The position numbers and the translations under genes are program-made. A stretch of 64,000 nucleotides of DNA from Daldinia sp. FL1419 (taxonomy: Eukaryota > Ascomycota > Sordariomycetes > Xylariales > Hypoxylaceae): the NCBI GenBank assembly GCA_025201765.1, contig MU623386.1:124001-188000 (forward strand), given 5' to 3'. Below the pieces are notes generated by a model that was given only the letters and a program-made list of their open reading frames with translations, had not been told where the DNA came from and searched no databases. Positions within the stretch are counted from its first letter, which is position 1; every line of letters begins with the position of its first letter. Of this stretch, positions 45,600 through 57,749 are shown piece by piece.

Positions 45600-48500
45600 C
45601 TAAGCTCTTCTAAAGCATTAATAATCATTCACAGGCAAAGATTTCTCGAATATAGCGTCTAAATATCGAGTTGTAGGCTTTAAACCCGAAACTAGTAATC
45701 AAGTTTAGCCTCTTAGTCTTACTAGCACCGGGATGCCCGATGTCTATGTTAGAATGTTTCTTGAACTAGACAACAGAAGGGCGTAACCCTTTATGCTTAG
45801 CCTCTTGAGGTTTGTGCAAGGTCAGCACAGCTAATTTCTTTAGCTGTATCATATTCTACTTCGTCAGAACCATCACACTTTTCCACTGGTCGATTATGGA
45901 TATAAGATTAGAGATTATCAGCTACGCCAATACATACAAAATCTTGGGCCACCAACCTAATTCTAATACCGTGTGAGAACGAAAACGAAACCTTGCCTGC
46001 TTCGTCTACTTCGTCTAAACCGTAGCTTAAGCTAAGAGTTTTTTGGGTGGCAGTGACATGAATGATCTTACGCAGTACACAACCCGGTACACATGCGCTT
46101 ACCTACCTACCTATACTAGACGCGCTTAGATTAAGTGTAACACCGAAGAGCCGCCCGAGATGTCCTATCACAACCTAACATTATGTGAAATTTATACCTG
46201 TCTAACTACCATGATTACTTGTGGTGGGACCCATGAACCCCAGGCTTTACGCGGCTGTGCGCGGAGAATAGCCAATCACCTCGTCGTATCAACCGAATAA
46301 GCGCCTGCTCGTACCAGAGCGTCGGGTCTAGTTACAAACCGTCACCGTCATCGCCGAAAATATAACCTCGTCTTTACACATGTTCCTCTATGTGTTGATC
46401 ATAAGCTTAGATATTCAAATACGAAGCGGAATGCTGTTCAGCCTACCCGGGAATGTCGGTAGACTAACCCCCCCCCCCCCCCCCCCAAGCCCCTCTTCGG
46501 CCCCGGAAGCGTTTCTACTTTCGAGTATGGAATATAAGTGATAGATGTGCATATTTCTAACTTAATTTGCTACTAGCAGAGTAGCATTGGCGCATTGGTA
46601 CATCTTTCGTGGATCGATAGGAACTACGTGCTATGGGTGAGGTCGGCTCGTTTAAGTCACTCACGGGGCCAAGAAGCCCGAGATATAATTGCCCAAAAAC
46701 ACCCCTACTGACTCTGGCCACCAACAAGTATTACCTTTCTAGGAGACCATGGACTACTTTTGGCCTTACTACCGGTCTCGGGCCGATCCTTCTGCGTATC
46801 CATCCCGTCTTACTAACAAACAGGCTCTCCGTGTAAAAGAGAATGTGACCAGGAGTACCGGGCCTGTATAAGACCCAGGTTAAGTCTAGGCGGACGGTAA
46901 GACTAGGAATATCTAACCGTAGAGCGTTACCAGTTATCAGCAGCTCCCACATCGCGAAACGAGCGCTACATTATGCAGTTAGTTGATCCTCGTCACATTC
47001 ATTTTGGCTGTAATGGAAAATCTCATCTGGCTTTCAAAGTGTATCTATATTCACGTCTCACAGACTGGAACTGATGACAACAAGGTTCCTCTCGTCGTTC
47101 CTCCTTCTGGAATGATCTACTTAGCATTGGCTAGCTACCTGGGTACCTACTATGAGGCACTTATCGGATCATACTGAAGCTAACTAGATTTACATAAAAC
47201 ATCAAAATGACAAGGGATGAGAGTGCGGTGACAATAACGATCCCAAGTATGGTGGTTCAGCGATCTTACAACTCGTCACTATTCAAAACCAGAATGTAGC
47301 TTTCGGTTCATGAAACCATCTCGATCACACTTTACTCCTTGGTATGCTGGATCGAGCACTCGATGGTGGCAAGTGCTCCAACATCTCTACAATCCCCTTC
47401 GGACACCCCCTACGCTCCTACGCAGCACGTACCCACCCTCGCGTGGTCAAGAGACCGCGATGACCCCAAGCTTCTAAGATTAGCATCCAAAGGATTCCAT
47501 GTGATGTAACTAAATTTCACTCTAGGAGTGAACACCAGTTCGCTATGACTTTTTAGCAGTCCTGTATACCGAGGACACGCCGTCCAAAGACATCGCCTAG
47601 TAAATTCTTAGAACGTAGTAGACTACTAACTTACAACTCTCCAACGTAGCCTACCTACACTAGTTCGGCGAACGGCGTCGCTAATACTCATCCGAAAATC
47701 AGGCTAGCGGCACCCGAAAACGCGTAGCCTCTTAGTGTGCGCTATTAATTACGACATGGCATTGATCACACTAAAGCTGTGCGTCCCTGATATACAGGAC
47801 TTCGTGCAGGGTAGATAAGGGATGGGGCGATTAGGGGTAAAGTGCCCAACGTTAATGGATCGATCCTCAGTAGCCTCTTGATACTGCGCCGAGAGATAAC
47901 TCTGCTCTATTTTGGACACTAAGATATGCGAAGTTTATCGCATATTCCGGTTTTGCCGTCCTCTCAGGGCACTGTCCAAGGAGTTGGTGACATCTTCCAG
48001 CCTCTTTTCCATTGAGGAAACATCAGGATCCTACGCTTGCTCTGCCTATATGAACAATTTCAACGTTGTAAGTAGAAAGGCAGGTTATTAGGTGACGGTG
48101 GCATGCTAGGGAAGATGGATTCGTGTCTCTAAGGAGACTAGCAATTTATCTCAACTATTGTCCATTACCTAGCATCGACATAGGATCAGTATCTTTCCGA
48201 TTGCACTAGATATCTTAGTCTTACGAGCTACTACTAGTACAACTCTTTAAACTATCATTGGCCCTTCCATCAAATCTAACATCCTTATTCCATCTTTTAC
48301 TGCGTAGCAAACCAAAATCCAAAATCCTTGGGAACTAGAAAACGACGTACACATGCACCAGAGTTCTTCGAAGATTTACAATCAAAGCTTATTGACCCGA
48401 TTCGGGAACGAATCGCCTCATCTTTGCCCTAGTCCTCAATCGATATACTCGAAGATACTGTCACAGGGTGGACCAAGAAGCGAGGAACGCTATCTACTAT

Positions 48501-50900
48501 TATGGCCATGAAGCTACTATGTACAGAGCACGTTCTCTGTTCTCTATGTAGTATGACTAGAAACCGAACAGGTACATAGTCGAGCTAGGCGTCCCGCGGC
48601 TGAACTATACGACGATACGAAAAAACAAATTCATAGAATACCTAGAGAATACTCAATCATTATCGTACCGCGTCGCCGAAACATTCGGAGAAGCAGAACT
48701 TTGATATATGGGAATAATAGAATCATTCTCAACAGATTAGGTAGTCCAGCACCGGCTACTCTCTATCCATCTATCACATTTACTTCCGGCTGATTCGGGT
48801 TGGGACGTAGCATAACTGCAAGACAGAGAGTTAAAATATCACCAGTTACCTGCATACTTAGTTTCAACAGTCTGGTCGTAAATGGGTTCACCACTTCTCA
48901 CCTATGCTTCTCGTTACTGTCTTCCTCTATTTTATAAAACTCTTTACAAATAGTTTATCAAGGCTATCAACTACGCTAGCAAGGACGCCAGCGCTAGGTG
49001 ATCGCTTTATACGTCTCTCCCCTAGCTAACTACATCTACTATTAATATGCGATCGTTAGTCGCACATGAAGCTATTAAAGTGAGTGAGTGCGTTAAAAAT
49101 ACCACGGCTATGTTTAAACATGAGACCCACGAACCCAGCCAAGACAAGACTAATACTTACCTAGGTAACTAACCTGGCCTAGATAATTCCCCTCGATCTA
49201 GACGTTTCAGATGCTTATGGGTATGGTTAATAATAAGCATCCAATTCGGCTCATATAAAACCCTAGTGCCTCTGCCGATAACACTGGGTCGTATATATCT
49301 AGCTCTAACGCTCTTATTACTAGCGTCGTATATTGCTAGAAACCGTGACGATCTCCTACCTCTAAACTAGGTATCCATGTCCTTGTTGCTTAATCCAAAC
49401 CGAAGCCGAATGGACGGGGGTAGTTAATATCTTGGCTTCGAATAGTACGGGGTAAACAATAATAGGTGGATATGTACGGACAAGCAATACTATTGCAAAT
49501 ATGGCCAGCATGGACTTCGTAGCTACAGAATTTTCTCCCCTCCTCGATATAATAGAGTGTCTCATTACAGATACGAGCACTAGGCCGGCACTATATAAGT
49601 ACCGTCTTTGAGGCATGTACTATTGTCATACAAGACATGATACCATGGCTTCAACTTTCCTCTAGAGATTGGATGAAAAGTACCTCCTGGTGGGGACGGA
49701 TTGCTATTGAAGCGTACTGTACCAAGTTAGAACGGCAGAGCATTTAGATACAAACTCGAAACTATCACAACCCCGCCAATCTCCGAGAAAGAAGTTGCAT
49801 TAGATAGGTATTGTTTCAACACCATTCCCCGTATAACTATCCCTATTTTGTTCTTCTATTGAAGTTCCACTATAGTATGATATAGCTATTAGATGTGATC
49901 CAATGTTGATATATATAGGCTCACATCAAAACTTATCGCCGGGTACTATCAACAATGGTGGTAGATTTGCACATGGGATAATGAGGGTCTTACTATACTC
50001 CTGGCACTACGAGGACGTTTTTCTAGCCTAGGAATCGTCGTGAATACAGACAGCGTTATCAGTGTAAAATACTTGGCAATTTCTTGGGAAGTAATAACGC
50101 ACCGTTCTTGACCCCTAACCCGGGGACGTTTCGAGTCTGGATGCTTGGGAACCTTCTATACCTAGATATCTAGGGGGTGGGCACCTATGTACGGCACCGT
50201 TCTCTAGTGGGAGTTTTACACAAACTACCTATATTTCCAAGATAACCTGTAAAACCGTACCAAACCTAAAAACGGAGCACTAACCTCTACAAAACTACCA
50301 CGTCACATTGAAGCGGGCTTTCTATGGTCTACGTTGGGTAAACACCTTTTAATTTATTTAATCGGCCGGTCCATATGAGGTTGTTTAGAAAAGTCCATAA
50401 GATTGTTAGAATATTTAGCGTAGGATATTTAGTCTAGGCCAGAGAATAAACTATAAGGATCGTCTTCCATATTCGTAGGTTATACTAGCTATGTTCTATA
50501 CTGGAGCGTCGAGAGGGGTAGAAATCGTATCTATGGCCGTCGTGAAACGTATCCGTAGACCAACTATAAAACTTTGTATATATGGGACTTCGCTTATATA
50601 TCCCCTAACGTCCGTCACCAAGTCCGTAGTGAGAGATAGTTATACTGTTAATGATTAAACTGGGACGTATAATTTTCGCTAGCGCTCGATATCTGGACTA
50701 TCAGATCGTGTGACGAATCACTTACACTTAGGCTCTATCATGTATGGACCTACGCGATATAAATGTCTCCCCTGCACCAAAACGTGCCCAACTTACCATG
50801 TGCCTAAACCTGCAGTATAAGCACATAGTATCCTTGACCCGAAATCAACTATATAGGAAGCCATCGCTTGAATGCTCCGTGGAATAGGGATTGCCTCGCA
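45600..50900. other. Gene-free island with RIP-like base composition
   Basis: About 5.3 kb without coding capacity, stop codons frequent in all frames. In 50461-50580 I count 17 TpA against 11 ApT, and (CpA+TpG)/(ApC+GpT) = 7/18. High TpA with depleted CpA/TpG is the mark of repeat-induced point mutation. Lines at 49441 and 50641 also show TpA equal to or above ApT. The parent element cannot be named: no terminal repeats, reverse transcriptase or transposase motif could be read. Boundaries are approximate. Confidence 0.5.
46468..46486. repeat. C19 homopolymer
   Basis: Nineteen consecutive C residues. Tracts of this length are rare and also prone to assembly error. Confidence 0.95.
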
Positions 50901-52193
50901 CGAGTCTCTGAGCTCCTGTTTCGGGAAACCCGATAACTCCGGCACTCCCCTGCGATACCTCGCGAGGCCTCTCCGGACAATCCCGTTAGCGGCTTGGCCC
51001 GCCCAATCGCAGTCTGTCTAACCTCCCGAACTCAGTGCCCTCTCGCCGTGATGCCCCGGGGGACCGGGTGTCTTGCTGTTGATTTAAAGTCGAAAGGAGC
51101 CGCATCTCGCTTCTCCACACCTTTCTCGTCAATATCAGATTGTTGTCGGTTATTCCTAAACCTCAGGAACGATGCTCGAACGACTACAAGCCCACACCGA
51201 CCGCTTGCCACCCGCTCGCCCGCCCACCGCGTGGAGCCGAGGCTGCACCAGCCTACCAATTTCCAATCGGAGTCGGATCATTTACTCCTAGACCTCGGAT
51301 ATAAGATGGCAAAAGGCCGTGATTTTATTTTTCTTATTTTTTATTTATTTTTATGCTTATTAGTCTTGGTTAATTCGTCGCCCAATTGTACACCCCACGT
51401 GCTAAGTGCGCGTTTTCTCTCATTTTCTCTCGTACTATGCGCTGATGGCGCGGAGGTGCGCACCCTACGTCCGCGGGAGACGACCGTTGCATCCAATCAC
51501 AGCAGTACGGAGGACCAGATAGAGTCTAGCGAGGGAGCCCACCCCGGCCAATATCCTGTCTTGTCTAACCAGGGTACGATGCCTGGATGCTCAGGATTTC
51601 TAGGGTGTGTAAAGTGGGATGTGCTGATTGCTGAAACTGTACGCACGTTGCGGCACAAAGAAAAAAAGTAAACCGTTATGGGCAAGTCTTGGCGATTTCA
51701 TTACTAGAAATGCATACCAAGAGGGACTATGGTTTGCATATTACCAGAGAGTGTGTGCCTGGGTATCGGTGTATAGGCATGTCCACGGGTGGGGGGCGAC
51801 ACAAAACAACAGAACCTTGGCGGACCTTTGTGACTATCCTTGGAGTTAACCCTTGGACTATCCTCTCTGCCCAGTCTGCCTATCTAAGGGGTGGTCATGG
51901 TCTATAAAGGACGCATCCCATTCTCCCAGATGAGCTTCTGACCTTCGACATTATTCTTCTTCAAGACAAAGAGCAGCTCCCAGACAAAGCCAGATTCCTT
52001 TTTAACTAGTGAAACTCAGAGAGTTTACATTTGCTCAAAGAAACTTTGCCAGTCAAAACTATAGCTTATCATTACCGCCGACGTAAGGTACATATATATA
52101 TTTGCTGAGCATTTATACTACCATACTACCTTCGGACATAACACTCTACCAACTACCTCTATTTACTCTATCAAAAAGACCAATTCCGACAAT
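50901..52193. other. GC-richer segment upstream of the 85-aa protein gene
   Basis: Base composition changes sharply at about 50880 from the TA-rich island to GC-rich sequence. An open frame runs from 50994 to 51671, with its first ATG at 51051 (206 aa). It has one hydrophobic stretch (DFIFLIFYLFLCLLVLVNSS), but the rest reads like non-coding sequence and matches no family I know. 51950-52193 is the promoter and leader of the next gene. Confidence 0.4.
52091..52102 (+). promoter_or_regulatory. Putative TATA element of the 85-aa protein gene
   Basis: CATATATATATT about 95 bp before the ATG, followed by a CT/CA-rich leader. Positional inference. Confidence 0.4.
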
Positions 52194-52451
52194 ATGTCTT
52201 CCGGCTCCCAGAACATTGCCCAGCGCGTCCGCGACAGCCAGCCTCAGATGTTCCTGTCTTTGGCTCCCACCACCTCCGCCTCATACCCTACTGCCCAGAG
52301 CATCAAGCCTTCCATGCACGCCCGCCGCAGCTCCAGCCAGAGCAGCGTCGGAAGCGTCAGCAGCCTGCGCTTCCTCAAGCTTGGTCCCGTCCACTACGGC
52401 GAGCACCCCGGTGAGCACAAGGAGGACTTCCACGAGGTTGCTGTCGAGTAA
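52194..52451 (+). CDS. Conserved small fungal protein of unknown function
   Basis: An 85-aa, single-exon protein. The N-terminal half is polar (MSSGSQNIAQRVRDSQPQMF), the middle is Ser/Arg-rich (ARRSSSQSSVGSVSSL), and the C-terminus reads RFLKLGPVHYGEHPGEHKED followed by FHEVAVE. I recall short ascomycete proteins of unknown function that end in a similar FLKLGPVHxGEHPG block; that is memory, not a search. There is no signal peptide or membrane segment. The RRSSS centre offers likely phosphorylation sites for basophilic kinases. Codon use favours C at third positions (CCC, GCC, AGC), unlike surrounding DNA, which suggests strong expression. A TATA-like element and a CT/CA-rich leader ending GACAATATG support this start. 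It stands alone in a gene-poor region. Confidence 0.8.
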   Translation: MSSGSQNIAQRVRDSQPQMFLSLAPTTSASYPTAQSIKPSMHARRSSSQSSVGSVSSLRFLKLGPVHYGEHPGEHKEDFHEVAVE

Positions 52452-55400
52452 ATCTTGAGCGACTCCCGAAACTGATCCCCTACCTACTACCTACTTTGTC
52501 CAATTTTCGTAAACTAGAAAAAAAAACGCACATGGCGACATCATGGCTGAGCTTCACGACATGGAAATTATTACGATCTACATACATAAAGCGTGCACAC
52601 CCGATGGAGGGCGGTTCATTAAGGAGGGTTGCGTCTGGTTCTATTATTTTTCTTCTTCCGCGCAGGCGTTATAGGATAAGGATTTGCGATGGATGGGACA
52701 GGCTATGATTAGCACGGATTGGATAGAACAATGGCTGGAGTGCATACTTTTGCGTCACGAACCATAAGGTACCTACCTACTTACGCACACCTTGATGGGT
52801 GCGGATCTTAGAAGAAGATCCTTGGCGGTTACATGCGGCAGGTTGATGCCTATCTTTGAACTAGCATCGTGCTATTATCATGTATGCAGTTGGTGCTTGG
52901 TATACATACATAGTACAGTATTTCCAAAACTCGAAACAAAACGGTTCGATTTTCGCATGTGGGAATGGGAAATAAAAATCATATGTCCGAAAGTCTAGTC
53001 TTCTTGTCATCCTGCGTGAATAATGTATTAATCTTATCTAGGTTAGGTAGGTAGCCAGTCAGGGGACTAGCCAGCTATGTGGGCTAGAGTATGTCCCCCT
53101 TTGACGTGTTCTGCGCTTTAGCTCTGTACAGGATAGCGGGATGGGGTGGCCGCATACAACATCCGCAAGCAGTAAGAGGGTGTTAGGTGTGAGCAAGGTC
53201 GTTCCCCCATCGCCTACTTTTTTTTTTTTTTTCTTCGCTCCAGAAAAAAAAGCTGAGCGCAACTTGTAATTGGTCTAAGCTGACCAATGCTTGCCCACCA
53301 TCCTCCCTTACCTTGTCGAAAACAAGCTCAAGGCTTCTACATTAGAGTCTAGACAATCAGAATTATGATGTATGTTTTTTTCCCCTCTCTCTTCGTCCTT
53401 TCGGATGCAAGCGCCCACCAAGCACACCTATCATTACCTACCCAACGATGACCGTATCGTTAGGTCACTGCAGGTGATCTCCTCTTCCCTCCTTATTTTA
53501 GGTGGTACCTAGGTATCGACAAAGATAATTTACAACCATTACGGCCAAGTGAAAACCAAGGCGGGATTTGCAAGTCTTGGTGGGGGTTGAGGTACGTGGG
53601 TAGGTTAGGCCAAGCCAATACCTATGTCATAGGTATTATTAGTAGCATGACAGCATGAGTAACATAAGTACCTAGGTAGGGACCTAGCATTAGGGGACGG
53701 GATACGGAGTTGAAATTGTCGATCTAATACCGTATTTCGACGGACCCTTTATCCGCTAGCACGGACTTGGCCCACCGTCGATCTGATATCAACGACTTTT
53801 GACCAGCCTTGGCTTACCAATCTTAGTTTAGTCTTGGACAAGTAAGCTTCAAGACCCTGGCCCAGAGATGGTGTGGCAGATTAGCTTTTAGGAGAAAAAA
53901 GCTTGGACAATCAAAGCCGAACCGAATCGTTCAGGAGTTTACATAGCTAATATCACAAGCTTTTATCTAACCTAGTGTCTCCATTTTCTGCGTCCCCATT
54001 GTTTACATAGAAACGAAACGTCCAAGTCTGAAACTAAAATCTGCATATCTAATAACACCAAGCTGCCAAGATTGCCGAGCGCCGCTTGGCGGGAATGTTT
54101 TGTTTTACAATAGTATTATTGCTCGCTGCGACGTCTCTTGTTTCTTTTGCCTCTCCGGAAAGCCGTAGAAACCGGGCGAAACGTTTCAACAGTTGAGATA
54201 GTTAGTTAGTTAGCCCGTTTCTATTCTTACACCTACTGTTAGTCGTTACCGTTGCTGGGAACTATTGCACTACATAGTATGCCGCATGTTATACTAGGCT
54301 CTAGTGAATATAGTAAAAGGCTTTGGAATTAATATTGAAATATATATTAAGATATTGACATGTATAATAAAACCACACAGTGTACCTACCTAGGTAGGTA
54401 GAAAGCATATCCCCGATCGTCATAAGAGGCTGAGATATATAATAGCCCACCGACTTTCGAAACCACACTTGCTACATATGCAGACTGCATTATATACAGT
54501 ATCTACTACGTACAAGTATACAAGCGAGCTTATCAATCCGGCAATCCAACCTGGAAAGTGCATGTATTTGTACATTCGTGCATACATCTAAGCATGCATA
54601 TGGTATAGCTACGACACATGCGCATACGGAATTTATATTAAATCTGTAAAACCTTTCTGCAAACGGTTTAACTAACTAGATTTTTATGTAGGTTATACAG
54701 TTAATGCCGGCATGATCCTTACCATACAAGGTTAAACGGGCTGGACTTGTCCCGTCTCGTTACCTTATCCACGGTCTTGGTGTTCGCCTCATCGTCCTAA
54801 ACCCTTCCTTGCCCTTTCTACCCTCCATCCCCCGCGTCGACGCGCCCCGCCACCCACCTCCAAGTCTACCGCTACCACACACTAGGTTTTTTGATGACGA
54901 TACTCTCTTTGAAGCGAAAGGACAATGTGATGTGTGATGTGCAATGTGCAATGTGCAATTCAAAAGATGATGTCCGGTCCAATTGTACCATGTGCCTATC
55001 CCCCCTTTATGCTCTTCCTCTCTGTCTTCGAAAGAGGTATCCAATAGCTCTTCGAGTCACCCCTACATTATTGCTTATCTTGCACGTTTCCTCGGCCGCC
55101 TACCGAGCGGCTTGAGGAGGTCTTACTTCGCACGTGCGCAATTAATGGCAATATTAATGAGATGAGGAGAGCAAGGGGCGGGAGAGGTGGTAAAGGTGGT
55201 AAAGGTGATGGCGGGTGGTGCAACTCGAGGGCGAGATCGCGTCGAGGCCTGCCTGGGCTGCAACTCTGTCTCACGATAGATTGATTGATTCGATTGAACC
55301 GCACATACGTAGGTTCTGGAGAATGTGGTAGCCTACTGATGCATTTCTTCTCACACGAGCTCGCATTGTAAGCCCCTTACATTTTTATTAGTTATCTTGA

Positions 55401-57749
55401 CCAATTTACCCTTAATGGATGTCGAGCTTTTCGTTACTCATGAGCACATGATGAGCGGTGTTATATTAAAACCTACCACCGATGACATATACTTACGACC
55501 CTTTACAACCCACCTTAAGTCCGAATATACGACCACGTAGTAAGCATTTGACAGGGGATCTACTCGTCCATCTTGTTTCCTGAGATGCTGCGGGATTTTA
55601 AAAGATATGTACTGCTAAAAGATGAGAGTGCAGTGCAGGGTAACATGAGCTTAATCATCTTGGCGAATTAAAAAGCGACGATCCCTAAGCTTCACTTTTT
55701 TTCTTCTTCCAAGGAGTGCAAGTCTATCCAGTTGGAAGGCCCTTTGGTGTTCGATCCTGTAGCACGGGGCAATGATGAAATGAGAGACAACCGAAGGACG
55801 AATAATATATCGTCAGATGATACGAGTGTTAGTCCAGCGTTAGTCTACTAATAATACTAATACGACGTAACTAATGTACGGCGTAGAGCTCGTAGAAGTT
55901 TAAACCCGGCTCTCGTGTGACCACGTTTTAGCTCTGGGTATGGAGGTATGGAGGTATGGAGATAGGTCGCCAAATCCGACAGAGCAAAGGAATGGAATCC
56001 CAAGACTGTGGTAACTCGTCCCCTACATAGCGCTGACAAATAGCGTGCTAGACACTAGTTAGGTACCTGTTAGGACAATCAGGTTGCGCAGAGAGGAATA
56101 ATATGACGCCTAGTGTGCTGCTTATTAATAGAGTGTTATTGGCAGGCATTCCCCAGACCCCAAATCTAACACATCTTACACTAACCTTAGTTAAATGTAA
56201 TCTAATAAAAGCACGCAACTAGCGATAAGAATTTTATATGTTACTAGTAACAAATCTTGTACTTTGTATCTCAAAAAAATAAAAAAATAAAAATAAAAAA
56301 AGAACCCTAAAGCTGAGATCGTCATCTCTTTTCCAAGGCATCGATATCCTTGATGCCTGATCGACATGTCGATGTTTACTATCTGTTTAGATTGAGTATC
56401 AAAGAACATCATCACCAACGTAGATGATGCGCAATACGCGCGGATGGTTTTAATGCGTCCCTTGATTACACGTATACAAGCCCCCCTTGGCGTACGCAAA
56501 CGCCTCCTAACATTTACGGTAGACTAAAGCCCGTATTACTGTGCTCGGAGATTCTGTTGAGATGCCCAGACCGTTGTGTTACGCGTCCCCACGACAGGGC
56601 GCAATGAAGTAAAGGGGCTAGATTATAGCGCCAGAGACGGAAGTATGTTTCGACTTCTTGTTATGTACCTACCCTAACAGGCATGGAGGGTTAGGGCGCG
56701 GTCGCCCACCGTCCGTATTTACGGCTAGCATGTCGATAGAACTACCGCGACGGCAAGCCAGGCTGGCGGCAGGAGGCTTTTTTTTCTCGGCGGGGCGGAG
56801 TCCGCGATACACCGCTCGAGGAGAAATGTGCCAAGTTGATACCAAGAGTACCAAGATTACACAAGACGGGCTTATGCAAGTCATACAAAACTCTGATGGT
56901 GGGTAGAACATGTCTCTTAATCCGATCGTGTCTACCTTGGCGATTCGATAACATGCGTATAGAGTAGATGGCTTTGATTAACTAGATTTCACCCATCAAC
57001 TGTTTTTCTCTTCTCCTGAGTCTGACATGTTCGACCTTCCCCGGGTTGCTCACAGCTTACAGATGTCTGAGGTAGGCAAGTCTGTAAGCGCCTAGGTCTA
57101 GGGCTGGATGAGACTTGGCCCGGTGGTGTACCGGAGCGAGCTGGAGTGAGGCTTCGCGGATATCGAGCGCGGGTGATCGGCAGGGCCTCGCTCTAGCTTC
57201 TACCAACGGGAATACCGACACTAGAGAGCGTCTTGGCGAGCTTGGCTGCATGTTATATTTGCGCCGAATCTATTTAGTAAATTTGAAATATGTACCTGCT
57301 TTGCGCTATTTGCAGCTCATATTCCGTTGGCGATATTTGGTTACAGAAACTCCGAAGCTTGATCTGCAAGAGTTATAGTGGTGAGCAGGTGGCTGAAGTT
57401 GGAGTCCGGGGGCTTGTGGAGCCTTGGTTATAATGGTCACACGTTGGTTAAGAGGCATCGAATAGTGTCCATGGGGTTATATCTTTTAGTCAAGACTGGC
57501 GTTAATACCTAAGGTAGCGCAATTTATAGTGATTAATAAACGCACTAGGTTAATTATCTTGACCTAGGTAGTGGCTGTTGACTAGCGACTCGGCTGGAAC
57601 TTAGCAATACCACCGGATTTAGAGACAGATATCTACTTACACAGAAAGGATTCTAGATCGCTCAAGCCAAGCAGTTGTGATGCATCTGTCTCCACGATGC
57701 TCAAGATTGCCCGTATCAAATTGTCCGTATCGCGTAGCCGAAAGCTATC
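52452..57749. other. Gene-poor region with repeat motifs
   Basis: 5.3 kb without a supported gene. Exact TACCTAGGTA copies occur at 53506-53515, 53669-53678 and 54387-54396, and a near-copy near 57564. Also present are a T14 tract at about 53219-53232, (GTTA)n near 54205, ATGTGCA repeats near 54930-54960, GGTATGGA x3 at 55937-55960, and an A-rich AAAAAAT tract near 56273-56300. Open frames of 60-100 codons (54760-55044, 55068-55304, 56191-56499, 56658-56906, 57115-57378) overlap each other and lack motifs. Confidence 0.45.
55937..55960. repeat. GGTATGGA x3 tandem repeat
   Basis: Three perfect adjacent 8-bp units. Confidence 0.9.

Larger units (their letters stand above)
41610..45600. other. 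Gene-poor region with repeat motifs and poly-A tract
   Basis: No gene is supported beyond the promoter of the small cysteine-rich ORF at the left end. 43320-44010 is dense in TACCTAGG / GGTACC variants (exact copy at 43561-43570). An A26 tract lies at 44179-44204. At 44292 an ATG in good context (CACCATGTC) opens MSHAENILSPKFTEER and then stops or meets a GTAATC donor-like site; no continuation could be found. The open frame at 45139-45441 (-) has no recognisable motif. Confidence 0.4.

Noticed and set aside
48301..49620. Interrupted frames that might be a decayed transposase or enzyme gene
   Set aside because: Runs between stops are within chance length and no catalytic motif could be read. 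I only report the base-composition signal.
54760..55304. Overlapping frames of 74-94 codons on both strands
   Set aside because: They run through ATGTGCA and GGTGGTAAA simple repeats. Apparent cysteine or proline richness comes from the repeats.
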